A stretch of DNA of 7,386 bases, taken from positions 1 to 7,386 of the forward strand of contig JAQXFM010000139.1 of assembly GCA_029250305.1 (NCBI GenBank), in the 5' to 3' direction. Every line of letters starts with the position of its first letter. The stretch's first letter is position 1. The position numbers were made by a program, and so were the translations under genes. A model generated the notes under the pieces. That model saw only the letters and a list, made by a program, of their open reading frames with translations. It did no database searches and was not told where the DNA came from. This document shows positions 1-5,681 of the stretch, in pieces. Source of the stretch: Candidatus Poseidoniaceae archaeon. Its GTDB lineage: Archaea; Thermoplasmatota; Poseidoniia; Poseidoniales; Poseidoniaceae.

Positions 1-1
1 T

Positions 2-1057
2 GGTGTTCCAATAACGCCAAATCAAGCACCAGGTGTACCGCTCGAGTCACCGTTCGAAAAGGACGGTCAGTGGTACATTCCTGCCCCCCTCGCATCAAGG
101 CTCCATCAAAAAAGCGCCATTGGTCGGACTGAAACCGAAGGCGGTGTCTATCTTACCAGTGAGGAAGTCCTGTTTTGCCATTGGCACAGGCATGTCCCTT
201 TGCCATCTGAGAATTGGTTTGCGAAGAGCGTTGACTTGGATCCTGACTTGGTTGCCCGGGCCGTAGCCTTTGATGTGGCTCGCAGTGGTGGTGAACTCAT
301 TGTTCCCGTAGCAAACCTTTCACCAAAACGAGGCTTTTCCCCTTCCCCTTCTACATGGGCGCTCCGATGGAACAGGGAGCAGAATTTTACCAAAGAAGAC
401 CCAGTAGCACATGTCCGTTGGGCTTGGACCACTGATGACGTGAATTGGATCGAACTTGAGGCCTGGACGGCCGAGGTCACAAGCCGTGGCTTCTTAGCTG
501 AACTCTTTGTTATCGACGAAGAACTCGATGTCACGATGTATCGGCTCGGTTATGCCGAAATTACCGGTGACCAAGCGACATGGGCCATGCTCTCTTCCGA
601 ACAAATTGAGGCATTACGGGGAGGCTGGTCTTTGCGAATTTCACGAGGGGAAGGGTGGTACATTCCAAACGAACGTGAATGGCCGTGGCCCGCCATTGGT
701 GTGGAACATCTCTCTGGGCGGCACCTCCGAAAGGAGGAAGGGTTGTGGCTTATGTCGAAACTTGAAGAAACTCCGATGCCAGACCACTTAGCCCTCTATG
801 ACGATTTGATGGGTCGTGGCGTTGTCTTACGACCGGGTTTCAAATTCGGTAGCCAATGGCGGATTTACGATGCTGCAGTTGGCGAGGCACACGCACCATG
901 GTTGCTTCTTCCATCTGAACGAGCACCCGTCAATTGGAATGGCGCATGCTTGTCAGTCCGGCTTGCTGAAGGTGTTCACAAAACTTGGGTCTGTGCATTT
1001 GAAAATGATTCTACGTACCGTTACCTCAAGATGCAACGTTGGCTCCCTGGCCGCTGA
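2..1057 (+). CDS. endA: tRNA-splicing endonuclease EndA, duplicated (alpha2-like) form, 5'-truncated by the window edge
   Basis: EndA cuts the bulge-helix-bulge at exon-intron borders of archaeal pre-tRNAs, in the cytoplasm. The frame is open from base 2 with no ATG or GTG, so the true start lies upstream; 351 residues are visible. The C-terminal half carries the family core: PGFKFG (832-849), then the proposed catalytic triad Tyr (866-868, in WRIY), His (890-892, in HAPWLL) and Lys (980-982, in VHKTW). An N-terminal half resembles it: WYIP occurs at 71-82 and again at 656-667, each followed by a similar helix-rich stretch. By eye the first copy has Trp for the Tyr, keeps a His in VAHVRW, and lacks the Lys, as expected of a pseudo-catalytic repeat in dimeric euryarchaeal EndA. 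A three-unit ARMAN-like form cannot be excluded because the N-terminus is missing. The stop abuts the stop of the convergent protease gene. Confidence 0.88.
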   Translation, partial: GVPITPNQAPGVPLESPFEKDGQWYIPAPLASRLHQKSAIGRTETEGGVYLTSEEVLFCHWHRHVPLPSENWFAKSVDLDPDLVARAVAFDVARSGGELIVPVANLSPKRGFSPSPSTWALRWNREQNFTKEDPVAHVRWAWTTDDVNWIELEAWTAEVTSRGFLAELFVIDEELDVTMYRLGYAEITGDQATWAMLSSEQIEALRGGWSLRISRGEGWYIPNEREWPWPAIGVEHLSGRHLRKEEGLWLMSKLEETPMPDHLALYDDLMGRGVVLRPGFKFGSQWRIYDAAVGEAHAPWLLLPSERAPVNWNGACLSVRLAEGVHKTWVCAFENDSTYRYLKMQRWLPGR

Positions 1058-1060
1058 TCA
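1055..1060. other. Convergent stop codons forming the palindrome TGATCA
   Basis: The plus-strand TGA of endA (1055-1057) is followed directly by TCA (1058-1060), the minus-strand TGA of the protease gene. No base lies between them, so each transcript must run into the opposing gene before ending. Confidence 0.95.
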
Positions 1061-3178
1061 CTCGTTTCCGTCTACGGGCCGACCCCATGGGTCGAGTTCT
1101 TCCACTGGTCTGTTTGGAATGGGGGCTGGTTGGGTGTTCTGTTGTTCTTCTGATTGGGTCTTGTCTGGTGATTTTTCCCGCTTCGATTCAATGATTCCCA
1201 AGCCAACCCATACAGCCCCAACAAGGCAAACGATGCTGAGGATTCTGCCGGGCGTGCGCCACGCGTCCAGCGTCGAAGGGTCGTTCGTTTCAGCCGTGTA
1301 ATCGAGATCATATGTCCATCGATGGCCGTTGTTGTCAATCAACACCAATTCACCCCGCACCTTCATTCCATCTAAGAGCAATCCGTTCGGTGCAATTTGT
1401 ATCTCAAGGAAGTCGTTTCCGTTTAGCACGGCCCGGTTTTCAATTGTTGCAACCCTCGACATTGGCCCGTCGAGGTCTGTCGAGAACGATTGACTTCCGT
1501 CACCAGTTGATGGCAAAGCAATGCGAACCGTCGATGGATTCACGGCATCCAATGTACCAGTAATCTCCGCCTCGATTGGAATTCGTGCAAGGGTGAGGAT
1601 TTTGCTCGAAAGGTCAACACGACTCTCGTTGCATTCAATCACACCGCTGATGAGTGATTCTGAATTAGCGGTTCCGTTGTACGAAAAGGAGAGTGCAACG
1701 GATGTGATGCCAACGCTCACAGTGTTGGGTACCAATGTCACGCCTCGGCCATCCGTCATTGTCAAGTTGTGCGTGAGATCACAGTCGACAGTTGAATCAA
1801 TCTCTAGGAGAAACGGTTCAGATGGGAGGATGACAGCACCAAAATCAGGAGCATTCACATGAAATTTCGAAGTGCAATCAGGGGCAGTAAATTGAATGGT
1901 GAGGTTTTCATCTCCAGTGACATGGGCCGTCCACGACACTAAGATTCCGTCATGGTCGCGAATGGGGACCCCTTCTGCGCCAAACTTCGTTCCGTTTGTG
2001 AACAAATCGCTTGCTTCCCCATCGTTGATTCCCAACAACATTTGATTGCCCTCATCAGCTTCAATCACTCGAAGCCATGGTTGTTCCACATCCCGATTTA
2101 ATTCGTTCCGTTCTTCGTCACCAATGCTTCGATCTTGTTGGGTGACAAGGATTCCATGGCCTGGCAAATGGCGATCAAAGCCAACATCGGCGTGATGCTC
2201 AATCCAAACATATTGTTCTTCGCCGAGTGGTATTTTCAAAGCATTGCCCCCTTCAGACATGCCCTTCATCACGATGTTAGGGCCAATGCAAGGTTGAACA
2301 CTTGATGCAGGCCATGTCAAATCAAGGGTGGAATACCGCTCAAGACCAATGAGTTCCATGGTGGCAGAGGTGCCTAAGGCAGGCCATGCGCCACCACCGT
2401 TCCAGTTTCCACTCGCCATGATGTCCCAATTGCCAACGCCGTGCCAATCCGTTTGTGGACTCGCGTCGTGAACCGGATACAGATCGAGCGCACCCATTTG
2501 ATGCATCATTTCATGAAGAATTGTGCCCATCCCACTTGAACCAGTTCTCAAACTCGCCATTGTGTAATGACCTACAGAGTGGGCCTCCGTCACTTGTATT
2601 GGGTCTTCAAACTGAGTGAAGTGGCTCCAGATTTTGTTTGTTTGACTTGGGTTTTCTTCCTGTCCCTTTGTCGTATGAAGGATGAGAACGCGGTCCACGT
2701 TCCCATCATTATCTAAATCAAACTTCGACCAATTCACATCATCAGAACGTTGGCGGATGACTTCTTCTGCCAAATTCATTGGAAGGAATTCGCCCTGATT
2801 GTTTGTGTCTCGGTTTCCGCTGCTATCTGCTCCGTAGACTTCGACATTATCGTATGCAAGGGATACTTCTGGATGGACAAGCACCGTCAACTGCGTGGCT
2901 TGGTCTGTCAGTTGTTCGATGTACGACCGAGCCACATCATCAAGCATGAGTTGGGCTTGGTTGGTCCCCCATGCTTCGCTGGCTCGATCATCTGGGAATT
3001 CAGTCACCAAAACCAGCCATTGTTCATCAGGCTGAATGCCAAGCAACACTGCGTCGGAATTATCTGCCTGAATTTGGTTCTCTCTGACCCAGTTGTCAAT
3101 TGTATCTTCATTGGTAAACGCCCAACTGCTGGCCAAGAGGAGCGCCACCAAAATTGGGACACCGACTCTTGGGTTCAT
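1058..3178 (-). CDS. Secreted, C-terminally membrane-anchored M6-family-type zinc metalloprotease
   Basis: Probable cell-surface protease of the immune inhibitor A (M6) type, 706 residues. Residues 1-20 form a Sec-type signal peptide with a single Arg, not a twin-arginine signal. The catalytic domain spans roughly 50-290. It has a calcium-loop-like DLDNDGNVD (154-162), IWSHF (183-187), the zinc site HEMMH (222-226) continuing as QMGALDLY with Asp232 as candidate third ligand, and a Met-turn-like WDIMASG (251-257). M6 enzymes usually read HExGHxxGxxD, so Met replaces the usual Gly inside HExxH. Residues about 300-635 are beta-rich, with Cys466 and Cys516 as a possible disulfide and several N-glycosylation sequons. 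Residues 644-663 are one membrane helix, followed by a basic KREK stop-transfer and a polar, Pro-rich cytosolic tail ending in DPWGRPVDGNE. The start is supported by GAGGTGA four bases upstream. It lies 80 bases downstream of tatC. The natural substrate is unknown; peptide scavenging is likely. Confidence 0.85.
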   Translation of the reverse strand: MNPRVGVPILVALLLASSWAFTNEDTIDNWVRENQIQADNSDAVLLGIQPDEQWLVLVTEFPDDRASEAWGTNQAQLMLDDVARSYIEQLTDQATQLTVLVHPEVSLAYDNVEVYGADSSGNRDTNNQGEFLPMNLAEEVIRQRSDDVNWSKFDLDNDGNVDRVLILHTTKGQEENPSQTNKIWSHFTQFEDPIQVTEAHSVGHYTMASLRTGSSGMGTILHEMMHQMGALDLYPVHDASPQTDWHGVGNWDIMASGNWNGGGAWPALGTSATMELIGLERYSTLDLTWPASSVQPCIGPNIVMKGMSEGGNALKIPLGEEQYVWIEHHADVGFDRHLPGHGILVTQQDRSIGDEERNELNRDVEQPWLRVIEADEGNQMLLGINDGEASDLFTNGTKFGAEGVPIRDHDGILVSWTAHVTGDENLTIQFTAPDCTSKFHVNAPDFGAVILPSEPFLLEIDSTVDCDLTHNLTMTDGRGVTLVPNTVSVGITSVALSFSYNGTANSESLISGVIECNESRVDLSSKILTLARIPIEAEITGTLDAVNPSTVRIALPSTGDGSQSFSTDLDGPMSRVATIENRAVLNGNDFLEIQIAPNGLLLDGMKVRGELVLIDNNGHRWTYDLDYTAETNDPSTLDAWRTPGRILSIVCLVGAVWVGLGIIESKREKSPDKTQSEEQQNTQPAPIPNRPVEELDPWGRPVDGNE
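1080..1094 (+). repeat. GC-rich short hairpin just past the endA stop, inside the protease 3' end
   Basis: CGACCC and GGGTCG form a 6-bp stem around a CAT loop, 22 bases after the endA stop. A T5 run follows much later at 1172-1176. It may help end or stabilise the endA transcript, but it also encodes the Asp-Pro-Trp-Gly tail of the protease on the minus strand and could be fortuitous. Confidence 0.3.
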
Positions 3179-3182
3179 GGTG

Positions 3183-3189
3183 TCACCTC
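3183..3189 (-). promoter_or_regulatory. Strong Shine-Dalgarno site of the M6 protease gene
   Basis: The minus strand reads GAGGTGA, a full match to the usual archaeal 16S rRNA 3' end, four bases before the ATG at 3178. It fixes that start and shows that the gene is translated from a led mRNA, not a leaderless one. Confidence 0.8.
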
Positions 3190-3237
3190 AAGCCCATTTG
3201 GTTTCAATCCTTGCGATGTTCGTTTGGTCACGAACTC

Positions 3238-3254
3238 ATTTCCAGTTTGGAAAT
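3238..3254 (-). repeat. Short perfect stem-loop just after the tatC stop codon
   Basis: ATTTCCA and TGGAAAT form a perfect 7-bp stem with a 3-base loop, beginning four bases after the tatC stop on the minus strand. No T-run follows, so it does not fit a classical intrinsic terminator. It could protect or mark the tatC mRNA 3' end, or be chance. Confidence 0.4.
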
Positions 3255-3258
3255 CCAC

Positions 3259-4587
3259 TCACGCATGTGGGTAGAGGTTTCGGGTGTGGGCCCCAATTGC
3301 TTGTGCTCTATTCACGAAGGCTTCGTGGTCTTTTGGAGAAATTTCGATGAACACCTCATTCGGTTTGAGTTGTTGGCCCCATGTTTTAGAGGCATTGCTT
3401 GTCGTGTAGACATAGTGTTGGTTCGGGTTGCGTTGCATTACTTCCATTACCCTGTTGAGTCGTTTCGATTCAGGCCACGGATTCGAAAGTTGGGCGACCA
3501 TAAGTTCGAATTCGACATCGGCACGGTGTTGTGGCTGCGTTCGATAGGATTGACGCTCGAGTAAATCCATTCCATTCAGACGCACGCCTATTGATTGACA
3601 ATTTTGTTTGAATTGTGGGCTGAGCGGGTCGGAGGAGCACCCTGTGATGTATGCATCAGTGGTTTTTGCATTGAGGACATCACCGTAAAGGAGTTCTTGT
3701 TCGTGCGGAGAGGCGCACAAGCCGCTGTAGCGCACGATTGGGACATTGAGGTTCAATGGGGCCGGAAGTGGGGTTGCAGCACCATTGCAGCGGCATTCCA
3801 CAATCAGTGGTCTACGCACACCACCTTCGTCGTCCATTAACGTGACTGATTTCACTGACTGGAGGGCTGGTTGTTTGAACCATCGACCGCATGTGGTCTC
3901 AATGGCCATGATCGAGGCAAGAATCAGGAGGAAAGCAAGTCCACTGAATTCTGGTAGGGATGCATAGAGCAGCATGAGCACGAGTGCATAACATCGCAGT
4001 CGCCACCAGTCTGCTGTTTCCTCATTGAGCACTCCAATAAATCCGGCTAAAGCCATGCCCAATATTGCCAAACTGACGACCGTCTGTGTCCATATCACTG
4101 CTAACGCAATTGACAGCATCAACACGGGATCGTATTGAGCGCTCAAACCCATGTCAGTTTGGATACCATGTCCGTATTGGAACGTCATTGGCACGAGGAA
4201 CATCATTGTAACAAGCGTGAAAGTGAATGCACTGCAGGTACCTCCAATCATCCATCGCAACATCCATCTTCGTTCATTTGGCAACAGACCTTTGTTGCTG
4301 AACGCCCATGTTTGTTGGATGAGAAGGGGTGCACAGACAAGAATGGCTGCGATTGTTGCACTTAACCATCGAACGGCACTCCATTTCGCAGGGTCATAGA
4401 GGTTCAAGCACCCTTCGGTGCATGGATCAATTTGGGTGAGCACTATGTCGAGCCATTCATCGATTTGTGTTGAAAAAATCAACGTCAAGCCAACGATGGC
4501 TGCGAAAATAAGGGTGACTCGTCCTGTCAATTCATCGAGATGTTCTTGGACGTGTGTCCTGTTATCTCGTTCTAATTGCAGTGGCAT
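3259..4587 (-). CDS. tatC: TatC-family twin-arginine translocase subunit with an extra C-terminal cytosolic domain
   Basis: TatC is the membrane receptor that binds twin-arginine signal peptides and starts export of folded proteins. The first 235 residues fit it: N-terminal HLDEL (16-20), a first outer loop with CTEGC (56-60), then WAFSNKGLLPNERR (94-107), matching the family WxFxxPGLYxxERR signature, and about six hydrophobic segments (near 25-43, 74-92, 110-134, 155-181, 198-211, 214-231). It is divergent: Thr21 stands where HLxELR has Arg, Trp-Thr-Gln-Thr (166-169) replaces the FEVP-like TM5 motif, and LPE replaces the usual PPD. Residues about 238-442 form an unrecognised soluble domain with Cys265, 267, 291, 317 and 330. 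Most TatC proteins are about 230-270 residues, so 442 is unusually long. The start has GAGG at 4595-4598, seven bases upstream. It sits 43 bases after the GCTCHG gene; no TatA is in the window. A duplicated TatC is less likely, since the C-terminus lacks membrane segments. Confidence 0.83.
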   Translation of the reverse strand: MPLQLERDNRTHVQEHLDELTGRVTLIFAAIVGLTLIFSTQIDEWLDIVLTQIDPCTEGCLNLYDPAKWSAVRWLSATIAAILVCAPLLIQQTWAFSNKGLLPNERRWMLRWMIGGTCSAFTFTLVTMMFLVPMTFQYGHGIQTDMGLSAQYDPVLMLSIALAVIWTQTVVSLAILGMALAGFIGVLNEETADWWRLRCYALVLMLLYASLPEFSGLAFLLILASIMAIETTCGRWFKQPALQSVKSVTLMDDEGGVRRPLIVECRCNGAATPLPAPLNLNVPIVRYSGLCASPHEQELLYGDVLNAKTTDAYITGCSSDPLSPQFKQNCQSIGVRLNGMDLLERQSYRTQPQHRADVEFELMVAQLSNPWPESKRLNRVMEVMQRNPNQHYVYTTSNASKTWGQQLKPNEVFIEISPKDHEAFVNRAQAIGAHTRNLYPHA

Positions 4588-4594
4588 GGAGTGG

Positions 4595-4598
4595 CCTC
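4595..4598 (-). promoter_or_regulatory. Modest Shine-Dalgarno site of tatC
   Basis: The minus strand reads GAGG seven bases before the ATG at 4587. A stronger GGAGG at 4602-4606 lies 14 bases away, which is far for initiation. This site is weaker than those of the neighbouring genes, which may mean lower translation of tatC. Confidence 0.5.
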
Positions 4599-4630
4599 AA
4601 TCCTCCAGTACATGGGGAGTGTGATTTGGT

Positions 4631-5587
4631 TCAAACGAGGTCTTTCGCTTCAGGCTCTGCTCGTGCCTGTTCGATGGTTCGGTAGACTCCGTACATTGCC
4701 CATAGGGCGCACATACCAACGGTGAGTCGGATTTCCCATCCAGAGTCGTTGTCCATCACATAGGCGAACAACAGAAGCAAACCTGCGCTGAGAGCGCCTC
4801 GTCGGAGGCCTTGAGGAATTGCGAGGCTCTTGTCGAGGTGCTCATGGCCACCTGCGAATTTTCGTTGATAGAATTCGCCCTGGACAACTGCTGCGACGAG
4901 CAGGATGGAGAAGGTTGCAAAGTAGTAGATGTTTCCTTCTTCGAAGAACGTTTCAGCAATTTGCTCTTGGCGTTCTGCTTCTGCCACTTCTGGGTCGACA
5001 TCAGCAACAAACAAACTGTCGTAGTCACCAACACTGATGGTGCGGACGGCCAGTTCCTCTTCACCATCGTTGGTTGTGGTACCCGGTTCGGAGATGGAGA
5101 AGGAGAGGATGTTCCATGCATCACCTGCATCGAAGTTACCGTTTCCGTTCACTGCGTTACCGACCAGTTGGAAGGGAATGATCCCCACATCTTCACTTGG
5201 AGCGGTCCATGTGAACACCCAGTCGTTGCCAACTGCGTTTTGCCCGATTGCACCCGGTTCATCTGCGACAGCAGAGGAGCCTTCGCCTGGTGTGAGCGTG
5301 CCCATGTTGTAATCCCAAATCATGAAACCGCCAGCTTCGTTTGATGCGTGCTGGAGTGAGACGGTGAACGTGTATGTTTCATCGAGTGTGTAAGAGCGTG
5401 GTACGCCGGAAATCGAAACGACGACTTCAGTTGATGGAACGCCATCTCCGTGACAGGTGCACCCTGTTTCAACAACGAGTGAATCACCGTTCTTCCAAGG
5501 TGGTCCACCTGGCATCCCTAGTGCGGGTGCAGCGAACAAGAGAACCATCAAGCCAACCATGAGGAGACGGGTATTGCGAGATAGCAT
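4631..5587 (-). CDS. Secreted reeler-like / choice-of-anchor V domain protein with CxCH motif and C-terminal membrane helices
   Basis: The product has 318 residues. Residues 1-24 form a signal peptide (SRNTRLLM then a hydrophobic core, ending ALG). The mature start, MPGGPPWKNGD, leads to GCTCHG (42-47; Cys43, Cys45, His46) and then a beta-rich domain to about 166. Landmarks are SGVPRSYTLDETYTFTVSL (60-78), GGFMIWDYNMGTL (86-98), WVFTWTAP (123-130) and GNAVNGNG (143-150). This order matches, from memory, the reeler-like choice-of-anchor V family, in which a Cys/His motif precedes the fold; its function is not established. An acidic helix-forming segment (198-217) precedes three membrane helices (about 219-236, 264-278, 285-302), giving an outside domain and a cytosolic C-terminus. 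The start is supported by AGGTGA four bases upstream. It lies between pntB and tatC on the same strand. Redox or metal binding through CxCH is a guess; the spacing is one residue short of a c-type heme site. Confidence 0.72.
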   Translation of the reverse strand: MLSRNTRLLMVGLMVLLFAAPALGMPGGPPWKNGDSLVVETGCTCHGDGVPSTEVVVSISGVPRSYTLDETYTFTVSLQHASNEAGGFMIWDYNMGTLTPGEGSSAVADEPGAIGQNAVGNDWVFTWTAPSEDVGIIPFQLVGNAVNGNGNFDAGDAWNILSFSISEPGTTTNDGEEELAVRTISVGDYDSLFVADVDPEVAEAERQEQIAETFFEEGNIYYFATFSILLVAAVVQGEFYQRKFAGGHEHLDKSLAIPQGLRRGALSAGLLLLFAYVMDNDSGWEIRLTVGMCALWAMYGVYRTIEQARAEPEAKDLV

Positions 5588-5681
5588 GGACTCACCTTGA
5601 TGTTCCCACTTGACCCAGCCCTTTGAACATTACTTCATGCCCACGAGCCAAATGCTTGCTCATTGGGTAGGAGTGGCCCAT
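5588..5681 (-). other. Intergenic gap downstream of pntB
   Basis: This 94-base gap is the longest non-coding stretch in the window and the best place for a promoter or terminator between the transhydrogenase genes and the envelope genes. Apart from the Shine-Dalgarno site I see no clear TATA/BRE element, no T-run and no strong hairpin. Confidence 0.45.
5592..5597 (-). promoter_or_regulatory. Shine-Dalgarno site of the GCTCHG protein gene
   Basis: The minus strand reads AGGTGA four bases before the ATG at 5587, the same spacing as for the M6 protease gene. It supports this start. Confidence 0.75.

Larger units (their letters stand above)
3179..3258 (-). other. Intergenic spacer between tatC and the protease gene
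   Basis: This 80-base gap holds an inverted repeat just after the tatC stop and the Shine-Dalgarno site of the protease gene. I see no convincing archaeal TATA box or BRE, so read-through from tatC is plausible but not shown. Confidence 0.5.

Noticed and set aside
200..202. TTG at 200 as the endA start
   Set aside because: The frame is open to base 2, and the residues before 200 match the first EndA repeat (WYIP, then VYLTSEEV), so the codon is internal.
148..534. Minus-strand frame antisense to endA, and other long frames opposite the real genes
   Set aside because: They overlap well-supported genes, are low-complexity or Ser/Arg-rich, and show no recognisable motif.
1172..1176. T5 run as a firm archaeal terminator of endA
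   Set aside because: It is a single short run over 110 bases past the stop and lies in Lys/Glu codons of the opposite gene, so it is kept only as a weak candidate.
3119..3178. Twin-arginine signal on the protease that would make it cargo of the neighbouring TatC
   Set aside because: The signal has a single Arg before the hydrophobic core; the GCTCHG protein likewise has separated Arg residues, so both look like Sec signals.
5444..5464. Canonical c-type heme attachment site in the GCTCHG protein
   Set aside because: The motif is CxCH, not CxxCH, so a standard heme site is not supported.
4588..5678. Repeated 9-mer GGAGTGGCC (4588-4596 and 5670-5678) as a shared regulatory site
   Set aside because: Many 9-mer pairs are expected by chance in a window of this size, and the two copies lie in different contexts.
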